Below, one piece after another: positions 1 to 5,810 of a DNA stretch of 7,865 nt. The stretch's first letter is position 1, and every line of letters starts with the position of its first letter. This DNA comes from an uncultured Flavobacteriales bacterium. Lineage in GTDB: Bacteria > Bacteroidota > Bacteroidia > Flavobacteriales_E > Vicingaceae. The notes beneath the pieces were generated by a model that was not told where the DNA came from, did no database searches, and saw only the letters and a program-made list of their open reading frames with translations. Both the position numbers and the translations under genes were made by a program. The DNA lies in the NCBI GenBank assembly GCA_913059105.1, contig CAJXRL010000123.1:1-7865 (forward strand), written 5' to 3'.

Positions 1-46
1 TACACAGAGTAGATCGTCGGCAGCGTCAGATGTGTATAAGAGACAG
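1..46 (+). other. Illumina Nextera i5-side adapter (not genomic)
   Basis: Bases 1-5 (TACAC) match the end of the P5 oligonucleotide. Bases 6-13 (AGAGTAGA) occupy the 8-base i5 index position. Bases 14-27 (TCGTCGGCAGCGTC) are the Nextera read-1 adapter, and 28-46 are the 19-bp Tn5 mosaic end (AGATGTGTATAAGAGACAG). This is library sequence left in the record. The mosaic end here is a reagent and does not indicate a transposon in the organism. Genomic sequence begins at 47. Confidence 0.98.
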
Positions 47-151
47 GGTTAATTCTAGAGGGTAAAGTTAAATTTTTTTATTTCTTTTTTCATGATAAAA
101 ATCATATTCTCAAGAAAACCCATGTTGTTTAAAAATAAACAAATCGGGCTA

Positions 152-182
152 TTGGAACAAGTATTCTATAACGGTACTTTTG
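152..182 (+). promoter_or_regulatory. Bacteroidota-type promoter of the TetR gene, with an operator-like inverted repeat
   Basis: TTG at 152-154, a 20-base spacer and TACTTTTG at 175-182 match the Bacteroidota sigma consensus (TTG, 19-21 bases, TAnnTTTG). Transcription would start near 188, leaving a leader of about 16 bases before the ATG at 205. The inverted repeat AAGTA (159-163) / TACTT (175-179) lies across the spacer and -7 box, where a repressor could block initiation; autoregulation is inferred. The rest of 47-204 is AT-rich, with a short ATGAT-AAAA-ATCAT repeat at 92-105 and no supportable gene. Confidence 0.7.
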
Positions 183-204
183 AGGAAAATATTGCTTATT
201 CAAC

Positions 205-786
205 ATGGCTAGATCGAAACAATTTAAACAGGAAGTAGTACTTCAAAAAGCAATTGAGCTTTTTACTCAAAAAGGGTATCATGGGACATCTATGGATAAT
301 TTGGTAAAAACGCTAGGAATAAATAGAGCTAGCATGTACAACACTTTTGGGTCAAAAAAGGAGCTGTACCGGAAGGCATTGAGAACCTATGGAGAAGAAA
401 GGGCAGCAGGAATTGCCGAATTTTTGTATTATCAATTAAACGTAAGACAAGGTATTTATAAACTATTCGAATCCCTGCTTTCTGAATTTCAAATACCTAA
501 TAATAAAAGCGGTTGTTTATTGGTAAACTCCATCGCTGAACTAGCAAATGAGGATAAAGAAATAAAAAATCTAACACTTGAACTGGAAGATGGGATTACA
601 AGTTCTATTCAGAGTTATTTAAAATATGGAGTTGAGAACGGGCAAGTTTCGCATTATAAAAACGTGGGAGAAATTTCCTCTTACTTTTTCCTCCTGTACT
701 CTGGCGTAATGGTTGGGGCAATTAATGCTGAGAATAATGACAAGCTATTGATGCTTGTGAATAATTCTATTTCTATATTGGATTAA
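205..786 (+). CDS. TetR/AcrR-family transcriptional regulator
   Basis: A 193-residue one-component regulator of normal TetR length. Residues about 8-56 form the TetR DNA-binding domain: a first helix ending in AIELFTQKGYHGTS, then the helix-turn-helix of MDNLVKTLGINRASMYNTFGSKKELY. Residues about 60-193 form the helical ligand-binding and dimer domain. It contains an NKSGCLLVNSIAELA segment with Cys104, a motif shared by several regulators of this class. The ligand cannot be read from the sequence; a reactive small molecule is possible because some TetR proteins sense through a cysteine in this region, but that is only a suggestion. ATG 205 is the only ATG after an in-frame stop at 181-183. 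No target gene lies next to it on the right: the next gene converges across a terminator. The target may lie beyond the left edge, or control may be mainly of itself. Confidence 0.9.
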   Translation: MARSKQFKQEVVLQKAIELFTQKGYHGTSMDNLVKTLGINRASMYNTFGSKKELYRKALRTYGEERAAGIAEFLYYQLNVRQGIYKLFESLLSEFQIPNNKSGCLLVNSIAELANEDKEIKNLTLELEDGITSSIQSYLKYGVENGQVSHYKNVGEISSYFFLLYSGVMVGAINAENNDKLLMLVNNSISILD

Positions 787-876
787 TCTTAGTATTTATT
801 GTAGCTCATTTCATTTCTGTATGAGCGTGATAAGATATTATGTTTTAATGAGAAGAGAAATGGAATCAGTTAGAAC

Positions 877-912
877 TTAAAGGACCCCTATGTTGGCATA
901 GAAGTCCTTTAA
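877..912. terminator. Bidirectional stem-loop terminator between convergent genes
   Basis: The arms TTAAAGGAC (877-885) and GTCCTTTAA (904-912) pair perfectly over 9 bp. Inside, after a 2x2 internal loop, CTATG (888-892) pairs with CATAG (897-901) around a TTGG loop. The element lies 90 bases after the TetR stop and 18 bases after the lipoprotein stop, so it suits termination from both sides. The A/T ends of the stem supply only short U-runs, so termination efficiency is uncertain. The rest of 787-929 shows nothing else. Confidence 0.7.
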
Positions 913-929
913 AACTAACCGAAGGAAAA

Positions 930-1859
930 CTATCTTGACACAGTTCCTGTTGGTAATGAACCTAAGTTCTGGTCAAAATTGTGAAACATTGGAGCTGTTC
1001 CTGCAGTTGCAGAAATTGGGTGAATTAATGGCTTTAATAAAAATGGCATTGGAGAATTGTCTGGTACTGGTTCAACAGAGATAACCACTGTTTTACCTCG
1101 TACGTCAAGTGGAAAAGTTTGACCTGCAGGAGGGTTGTTGAAGAAATCTTCACCCGGTATTGGAGGTCCTGCATTCGCTTGAGTTCCAGAAAACATGTTT
1201 GATAAATCTCTAGATCCAAAATCGGTAAAAGTCCCAGTTGATATAGGGCCAGCAGAAGTGACAACCCAACCTTCGTAAGCCCAACCTGCCGGTAAGCTTG
1301 GTAAAGTAAAGTTTGCTGTAGGAGGCGTTCCTGGAGCTCCAAACCAAATGCCATTTTCATCATTTCCGTTATTCATTCCATTTTCATCAGTTGGAGTTCT
1401 CAGAAAATAAGTGCCCGCAGCCATTGAAAAGTCTCCTACAGCTGGAGCGACTGATGTTGAAATTGTAGCTGTACTGCCTGAAAAATCTCCAGCAATTAGT
1501 TTGTGCGCAGAAGGGGTAGGATCATTGTCTGGAGAAGGTTCTATGGTTAATATGTACTTTGTTGCAGCGGCTAAATCCGCAGCATCAACCCAAAATGCAG
1601 TTTGTGAAGCAATTCCGTTTGCATCAACTGTAAAAACGCCAGTTGATTTTGGTGTTCCATTTACTAAAATCCAACCTTCATAAGCGTAACCCGTGCCTAA
1701 ATCTTCCAAACCCGAAAGGTTAGCGTTAAAATTGGCAGACGGAGTTGCAGGAGTAATGTTATTGTCGTTGTCATCGTCGGAACAAGCGACCATGGTTAAG
1801 CAAGCTAAACCTGCTAATACTACTTTGCGATTTAAAATCGCTTTTACATTTAAATTCAT
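930..1859 (-). CDS. Putative surface lipoprotein with two RskA-like repeats
   Basis: A 309-residue exported lipoprotein. Residues 1-25 are a signal peptide with positive charge (K6, R11, K12), a hydrophobic core and MVA-C26 as the lipobox. Cys26 is followed by SDDDN, which fits the Bacteroidota lipoprotein export signal for display outside the outer membrane. The mature part holds two related units. Unit 1 (about 57-134) has GYAYEGWILVNGTPKSTGVF and ILTIEPSPDNDPTPS. Unit 2 (about 192-287) has GWAYEGWVVTSAGPISTGTF and VISVEPVPDNSPMP. The YEGW / STG.F / EP pattern resembles the extracytoplasmic domain of RskA-type anti-sigma-K factors. No cytoplasmic sigma-binding domain or transmembrane helix is present, so an anti-sigma role is unlikely. 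The linker (about 152-180) has TPTDENG and GIWFGAPG. The gene is divergent from the two-component operon and may be its target; this is inferred from position only. The exact function is unknown. Confidence 0.85.
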   Translation of the reverse strand: MNLNVKAILNRKVVLAGLACLTMVACSDDDNDNNITPATPSANFNANLSGLEDLGTGYAYEGWILVNGTPKSTGVFTVDANGIASQTAFWVDAADLAAATKYILTIEPSPDNDPTPSAHKLIAGDFSGSTATISTSVAPAVGDFSMAAGTYFLRTPTDENGMNNGNDENGIWFGAPGTPPTANFTLPSLPAGWAYEGWVVTSAGPISTGTFTDFGSRDLSNMFSGTQANAGPPIPGEDFFNNPPAGQTFPLDVRGKTVVISVEPVPDNSPMPFLLKPLIHPISATAGTAPMFHNFDQNLGSLPTGTVSR

Positions 1860-1885
1860 TTTTTGTGTTTTAAAGATTACGAATA

Positions 1886-1893
1886 CAAAGGTA
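1886..1893 (-). promoter_or_regulatory. Probable -7 box of the lipoprotein gene
   Basis: Read on the minus strand this is TACCTTTG, an exact match to the Bacteroidota -7 element TAnnTTTG. It would place the transcript start near 1879 and a leader of about 20 bases before the ATG at 1859. No TTG stands at the usual 19-21 bases upstream (the nearest is 25 bases away), so the promoter may need an activator. The response regulator encoded next door is a candidate. Confidence 0.5.
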
Positions 1894-1983
1894 TTTTTGA
1901 GTTGTTCTTAAAGTATCACAAGGGGTTAACGTTTTTTAATTAGATTGTAAAGAGTATTGAGGCAGATAGTTAAAGGTTAGAGC

Positions 1984-1999
1984 TGCCATGTTTATGGCA
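1984..1999. repeat. Inverted repeat in the lipoprotein / two-component intergenic region
   Basis: TGCCAT (1984-1989), GTTT, ATGGCA (1994-1999) is a perfect 6-bp inverted repeat. It lies in the 239-base divergent gap (1860-2098), about 115 bases from the response-regulator start and 125 from the lipoprotein start. It could be an operator or a small hairpin, but by length alone it could arise by chance. OmpR-type regulators usually bind direct repeats, so it is not an obvious site for the neighbouring regulator. Confidence 0.35.
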
Positions 2000-2072
2000 A
2001 ACTAGATGTAGATACAGTTAAAATTCTTAAGAAATGTAATGTGGGCGTTATACTTCTGTGATATAATTGAAG

Positions 2073-2080
2073 TTTCTTTG
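2073..2080 (+). promoter_or_regulatory. Weak candidate -7 box for the two-component operon
   Basis: TTTCTTTG differs by one base from TAnnTTTG and would give a leader of about 12 bases before ATG 2099. No TTG is correctly placed upstream. It is the best candidate in the last 60 bases before the operon, but a weak one. Confidence 0.3.
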
Positions 2081-2098
2081 TGATAGAGATTAAAAACT

Positions 2099-2794
2099 AT
2101 GAAAAAAGTACTTTTAGTAGAAGACGATCTGGAGATTTTAGATTTGCTCGAAATTCACTTGAGAGATTTGAATTGCGAGGTTTTAAAAGCTATGGATGGT
2201 AAAGCTGGATTGGAGAAGGGGTTAAATGAAAATCCAGATTTAGTAATATTAGATATAAGCCTACCTGAAATGGACGGTATTGAAGTTTGCAGGCAGTTAA
2301 GGATAAAGTCTGCTGTGCCTATAATTATGTTGACTGCAAAATCTGAAGAAATTGATAGAGTGCTAGGTCTTGAAATGGGAGCAGACGATTATATAACAAA
2401 ACCATTTAGCGTAAGGGAATTTATTGCACGGGTGAAAGCTGTTTTTAGAAGGACTAAAATGTCTTCGGAACAATCAGAATTGCGCCAAGGAACATTATTA
2501 GAATTCGATGGCCTTTCTGTTGACATTGAAAAAAGAAAAGTTATAGTAAGAGAAACAAAAGTGGAGCTCTCACCGAAAGAATTTGAATTGTTAGTTTTAA
2601 TGGCATCTCACCCAGGGAAGAATTATAGTCGAGCTGATTTGCTAAAATTAGTCTGGGGTTATGATTTTGATGGCTATGAACATACAGTGAATTCACACAT
2701 TAATCGACTTCGAGCAAAAATAGAAGGCGACATGAACAAGCCTCAGTACATTATGACTACCTGGGGCGTTGGATATAAATTTAACGAAGAGTAA
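2099..2794 (+). CDS. OmpR/PhoB-family response regulator
   Basis: A 231-residue cytoplasmic response regulator and DNA-binding transcription factor. The receiver domain (about 1-120) has the acidic pair D9/D10, the phospho-acceptor D52 in LVILDISLPEMDG, the switch Thr T79 in IIMLTAKS, and Y98 and K101 in DDYITKPF. All are standard, so phosphorylation should be functional. The output domain (about 129-228) is an OmpR/PhoB winged helix, with ELSPKEFELLVLMASHPG, the recognition region HTVNSHINRLRAKI, and the final hairpin TTWGVGYKF. ATG 2099 follows an in-frame stop at 2084-2086. The kinase gene starts two bases after this stop codon, so the two are co-transcribed and probably cognate partners. 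The divergent lipoprotein gene is a possible target. The signal sensed is unknown. Confidence 0.96.
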   Translation: MKKVLLVEDDLEILDLLEIHLRDLNCEVLKAMDGKAGLEKGLNENPDLVILDISLPEMDGIEVCRQLRIKSAVPIIMLTAKSEEIDRVLGLEMGADDYITKPFSVREFIARVKAVFRRTKMSSEQSELRQGTLLEFDGLSVDIEKRKVIVRETKVELSPKEFELLVLMASHPGKNYSRADLLKLVWGYDFDGYEHTVNSHINRLRAKIEGDMNKPQYIMTTWGVGYKFNEE

Positions 2795-2796
2795 GC

Positions 2797-4293
2797 ATGG
2801 CAAATAGTAGAACAATCACCAATCAACTCATGCTGAAGTTGAGTGGAACATTTTTTCTTTTGGTAGTGCTCATGGGTATTTCTTATGTCGCGATAACCGT
2901 TTTCTTTTCAGAAAGAAATTTTAAAGAAACAGCTCAAAAATTAAACGCTTCGTTAGCACAAGATTTAATCGATGAGAAGTTCAAGAATGCGTCACCATTT
3001 TTGGAAGACGGGAGTATTAATAAGCCACTTTTTGGTGATTTAATGCACGATATGATGGCGGTTAATCGAAGCATCGAAGTTTATTTATTGAACGATTTAG
3101 GAGAAGTTCTTTATTCTGTTGTTCTTGACCATTCTAACCCCAACGAACCTGCAAAAAAAGTAGCATTGGAACCTATACATGAATTTATAGAGGCGCAAGG
3201 GGAGACTTTTGTTTGCGGAACCGATCCTAGAAATACGGATGTGGAAAACATATTTTCTGCAGCATCTTTTGAAGCAGATGGGAAATCGGGTTATGTATAC
3301 ATAATATTGGCAGGAGGAGAATTGGCTGCTGTAACTGATTCGCTTTTCAGTTCTTACTTTATGAAATTAGGTTTAGGAGCGGCAACTTTAACTACAATTT
3401 TTGCACTGTTAATTGGTTTGTTAGCGATTTGGTTTTTAACTAAAAATTTACGGGACATTATTCAAACGGTGAAGCGTTTCGAAGAAGGAGATTTGGACAT
3501 AAGAATTGAGAATGCTAAATCTTCAGACCTATCTGTTTTAGCAACTAATTTTAACTCAATGGCGGATACGATTGTTGCCAATATGGAGGAAATGAAATCC
3601 GTAGATTCTCTACGTAGGGAGCTTATAGCGAATGTTTCACATGATTTAAGAACCCCTTTAGCTATTATGAAAGGGTATTCGGAAACGTTACAAATGAAAG
3701 AAGGTACCATTGGTGAAGAAGAGCGGAAAAAGTACTTGGAAATTATTCATGGAAATTCCGACAAACTATCAAAATTGGTAAGTCAATTATTTGAATACAG
3801 TAAGTTGGAAGCTGAGCAAGTAAAACCAAACAAAGAGCCTTTTTCTATCACTGATTTAGCGCAAGACTTAATAGCAAATTACCAAGTTTTAGGTGTTAAA
3901 AAAGAAATTGAGATTGATTTGCAGGTGAATAAAGAAGTGCCTGTTGTTTTTGCAGATATTAGTTTAGTAGAAAGGGCCATTCAAAACTTGATGGATAATG
4001 CTTTAAAATTTACTCCAAAAGGAGGGAAAGTTAGTTTGAATCTGGAAGCGGATAACGAAAAGGTAAAGGTTTCAATAACAGATACTGGAGTTGGTATTAA
4101 GGAAAGCGAGCAAGTACAGTTGTTTGAACGATACCGTCAATCGAAACGAACCAACAATAAGGAAGGAGTCGGCTTGGGTTTAGCAATAGTTAAGAAAATT
4201 ATGGAGTTACACAACACAACCATTCAAATAGTCAGTAGACCAAATGAAGGAAGTAGTTTTCAATTTTGGTTACCAAGTTACACCATGAACTAG
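2797..4293 (+). CDS. Membrane sensor histidine kinase, partner of the upstream regulator
   Basis: A 498-residue inner-membrane sensor kinase that should phosphorylate the regulator encoded immediately upstream. In order: TM1 (about 13-37); an extracytoplasmic sensor region (about 38-187) rich in charged residues, with no family I can name; TM2 (about 189-214); a HAMP linker (about 215-266); a HisKA dimerisation domain with phospho-acceptor His282 in ANVSHDLRTPL; and a HATPase domain. The ATPase part has the N box NLMDNALKF (N397, N401), the G1 box DTGVGI (D429) and the G2 box GVGLGLAIV (457-464). It ends at the HATPase domain with no added receiver or Hpt module. All kinase motifs are intact. 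The sensor region is the only part that could reveal the signal, and it is not recognisable by eye. Confidence 0.95.
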   Translation: MANSRTITNQLMLKLSGTFFLLVVLMGISYVAITVFFSERNFKETAQKLNASLAQDLIDEKFKNASPFLEDGSINKPLFGDLMHDMMAVNRSIEVYLLNDLGEVLYSVVLDHSNPNEPAKKVALEPIHEFIEAQGETFVCGTDPRNTDVENIFSAASFEADGKSGYVYIILAGGELAAVTDSLFSSYFMKLGLGAATLTTIFALLIGLLAIWFLTKNLRDIIQTVKRFEEGDLDIRIENAKSSDLSVLATNFNSMADTIVANMEEMKSVDSLRRELIANVSHDLRTPLAIMKGYSETLQMKEGTIGEEERKKYLEIIHGNSDKLSKLVSQLFEYSKLEAEQVKPNKEPFSITDLAQDLIANYQVLGVKKEIEIDLQVNKEVPVVFADISLVERAIQNLMDNALKFTPKGGKVSLNLEADNEKVKVSITDTGVGIKESEQVQLFERYRQSKRTNNKEGVGLGLAIVKKIMELHNTTIQIVSRPNEGSSFQFWLPSYTMN

Positions 4294-4310
4294 AGCAACC
4301 TTTTCTCTCT

Positions 4311-4828
4311 TCAGATAGCAACTTTAAGCCGATACAGAACGGCATTCTCAATGCCATCATATGTTGCTCTATGGACAAATTCCATTCTTAATTTTTCGAA
4401 AACTCGAATCGATGTGATGTTATCAACCTGGGCATTCCCAATAATTTCAGTTAACCCATAATTTTTAAACCCATATTTAATAAGAGCTGCTGCAGATCAG
4501 GTAGCATAGCCTTTGTTCCAATACTTTCTCAAAAACCGGTAACCAATGTCAACAGTTCCGTCGGACAGTTTTTCAATCCGCACCAACCCAAAAATTCACC
4601 AGTTTCTTTTAATAGCACTGTATTTCTTCCAAATCCATTTCGTTTGTAATCAGAGTAATCAGAGTAATTAGCAATTAATTGTCGTGCTTTTTCTACAGAT
4701 TCAAAATAGACATCCCCTGTATATTTCATTACTTCTGGATCTGAATTTAGCTCATAGATGTCCACATCATCCGAAAGTTCAAACTCTCGAATAATTAAGC
4801 GTTCAGTTACGAGAATATTTTTGGAAAT
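4311..4828 (-). pseudogene. Degraded RimJ/RimL-type GNAT acetyltransferase
   Basis: Read from the minus strand, two frames together give one N-acetyltransferase of the RimJ/RimL type that modifies proteins or small molecules using acetyl-CoA. The first frame reads LVTERLIIREFELSDDVDIY and continues through LNSDPEVMKYTG to FLGWCGLKN. One base then appears to be missing around 4565-4573, in or beside a run of five A. The second frame continues LSDGTVDIGYRFLRKYWNKG, where the acetyl-CoA-binding loop lies, then through IIGNAQVDNITSIRVFEKL to the C-terminal LYRLKVAI and a stop at 4311-4313. Further damage is an in-frame TGA at 4497-4499, just after GYAT, and the absence of any ATG before TERLIIRE; the 5' end at about 4828 is therefore approximate. 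A 9-bp tandem duplication (4646-4668) lies inside. Three independent defects make a sequencing error an unlikely full explanation. Confidence 0.85.
4646..4668. repeat. 9-bp tandem repeat in the GNAT pseudogene
   Basis: GTAATCAGA occurs at 4646-4654 and 4655-4663, followed by GTAAT. In the coding direction it gives the repeated residues Y-S-D-Y-S-D-Y. The unit is a multiple of three, so it does not shift the frame. A replication-slippage duplication is the simplest origin. Confidence 0.8.
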
Positions 4829-4889
4829 AATTAGGCTGTAGTTATGCTGTGCATAGCATCATTTCACATTAATCACTCAACACTTTATC

Positions 4890-5669
4890 TTACAGACTTC
4901 CTGTTCTTCCACCATCCACTGGAACGTTAATTCCATTGATGTAAGAAGCCGCAGGAGAAGCCAAGAATGCGGCAGCTGCTGCAACTTCATGCGGTTCAGC
5001 GACTCTTTTCATCGGTACCGCATTTTCAAATTGCGCCATTATTTCATCTTGAGATTTTCCAAGTTTCTCGGCTTTATTTCCAACAATAGAGCTTAAACGC
5101 TCAGTTGCTGTTGCTCCAGGTAAAACGTTATTCACGGTAATTCCATAAACGCCTAACTCATTTGCCATTGTTTTTGCCCAATTTCCTACAGCTCCTCGAA
5201 CGGTATTAGAAACACCCAAACCATTTAATGGAATTTTCACCGATGTAGAAATAATGTTAATAATTCTGCCATAACCGGAATCAATCATACCCTGTTTTAC
5301 CCCTTGAACCAAGGTGTGATTGCATAACAAGTGCATCGAAAAAGCAGAGGTAAACTCTTCAATATTAGCATCAATTATTGGACCTCCAGGAGGGCCACCA
5401 GTATTGTTAATCAAAATGTGAATTGGATTTTGAATCGATTCAACGGCAGATTTCACAGAAGAAACATCAGAAAAATCGGCGACAACATAACTGTGTTTTT
5501 GGCCTTTCGAGTGATCCATTTCAGAGACTGCGGCTTTTAATTTTACCTCGTTCCGGGCCATCAAATACAGTGTTGCTCCTAGTTCAGCTAACTCTTTTGC
5601 AATAGCTTTTCCAATACCTGCTGTACTGCCACAAACAAGTGCGTTTTTTCCTGTTAAATCTAAATTCAT
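4890..5669 (-). CDS. SDR-fold protein lacking the catalytic Tyr and Lys
   Basis: A 259-residue protein of normal SDR length with a Rossmann fold. The cofactor loop is GSTAGIG (14-20), and D65 stands where the adenine-contacting Asp is usual. INNTGG (87-92) replaces the usual NNAG, and a Gly/Pro-rich GGPPGGP follows. The catalytic Ser equivalent is S141 in INIISTS. Thirteen residues later, where YxxxK is expected, the sequence is S154-N-T-V-R158-GAV: Tyr has become Ser and Lys has become Arg. The C-terminal half is otherwise typical, with VNNVLPGAT and a final NVPVDGG. This corresponds to a known FabG-like SDR subgroup with SN.xR at the active site and an imperfect tetrad. The activity of that subgroup is unclear, so neither a standard ketoreductase nor a non-redox role should be assumed. 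It is divergent from the 3-hydroxyanthranilate genes across a palindrome, suggesting a role in the same pathway; this is inferred from context. Confidence 0.9.
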   Translation of the reverse strand: MNLDLTGKNALVCGSTAGIGKAIAKELAELGATLYLMARNEVKLKAAVSEMDHSKGQKHSYVVADFSDVSSVKSAVESIQNPIHILINNTGGPPGGPIIDANIEEFTSAFSMHLLCNHTLVQGVKQGMIDSGYGRIINIISTSVKIPLNGLGVSNTVRGAVGNWAKTMANELGVYGITVNNVLPGATATERLSSIVGNKAEKLGKSQDEIMAQFENAVPMKRVAEPHEVAAAAAFLASPAASYINGINVPVDGGRTGSL

Positions 5670-5688
5670 AGTTGGATTTTAATCAATT

Positions 5689-5696
5689 CAAAATTA
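5689..5696 (-). promoter_or_regulatory. -7 box of the SDR gene
   Basis: On the minus strand this reads TAATTTTG, an exact match to TAnnTTTG, with a predicted start near 5682 and a leader of about 12 bases. The expected -33 TTG is absent; the 26-bp palindrome at 5702-5727 occupies that region instead. This suggests control by the protein that binds the palindrome. Confidence 0.55.
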
Positions 5697-5701
5697 AGTG
5701 T

Positions 5702-5727
5702 AATTCATTGCACGTGCGGAATGAATT
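5702..5727. promoter_or_regulatory. 26-bp palindrome, candidate shared operator
   Basis: AATTCATT (5702-5709) and AATGAATT (5720-5727) are perfect 8-bp inverted arms separated by 10 bases. That gap itself contains the perfect palindrome GCACGTGC (5710-5717). The half-site centres are 18 bases apart, close to two helical turns, as expected for a dimeric regulator. It lies immediately upstream of the SDR -7 box and about 85 bases before the dioxygenase start. No U-tract follows on either strand, which argues against a terminator. The binding protein is not identifiable here. Confidence 0.6.
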
Positions 5728-5777
5728 GTTGTTTCAAATTTACCATTCTAAAATTCGTAATTGGTAATTCAGATTTA

Positions 5778-5789
5778 CTACTTTAGTAG
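5778..5789 (+). promoter_or_regulatory. Candidate promoter and operator-like repeat before the dioxygenase
   Basis: TACTTTAG (5779-5786) differs by one base from TAnnTTTG and would start transcription near 5793, about 18 bases before ATG 5811. A TTG at 5761-5763 is only 15 bases upstream, closer than usual. The box lies inside a short inverted repeat, CTACT-TT-AGTAG (5778-5789). Both signals are weak alone. Confidence 0.35.
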
Positions 5790-5810
5790 AATTCAAAAAA
5801 CTCAGTTATC

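Noticed and set aside
28..46. A Tn5 mosaic end suggesting a transposon or IS50 element
   Set aside because: It is joined to the Nextera read-1 adapter and an i5 index, and recurs inverted at the other extremity. It is library-preparation sequence.
122..238. A short open frame on the plus strand beginning ATG TTG TTT
   Set aside because: It has fewer than 40 codons, runs across the TetR promoter and start, and has no recognisable features. A chance opening in AT-rich sequence.
1034..1363. A 109-codon minus-strand frame inside the lipoprotein gene
   Set aside because: It is an alternate frame of 930-1859, which has a signal peptide, lipobox and internal repeats; the 109-codon product has no such signals.
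1411..1911. Plus-strand open frames antisense to the lipoprotein
   Set aside because: These are shadows opposite a well-supported gene, with no domain, promoter or conserved motif.
3462..3710. An 82-codon minus-strand frame opposite the kinase
   Set aside because: It lies antisense to the HAMP and HisKA-coding region, whose motifs are unmistakable.
4529..4765. A 78-residue acetyltransferase starting from GTG as a real short gene
   Set aside because: The protein similarity extends both upstream (TERLIIREFELSD) and, after a one-base shift, downstream to 4311. It is a fragment of a broken gene and not a complete short protein.
4843..4859. A small hairpin (ATGCT / AGCAT) as terminator of the SDR gene
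   Set aside because: The stem is 5 bp with an alternative, mutually exclusive pairing and no following U-run; too weak to call.
5331..5605. Two short plus-strand open frames opposite the SDR gene
   Set aside because: They overlap each other and lie antisense to a well-supported SDR; no features of their own.
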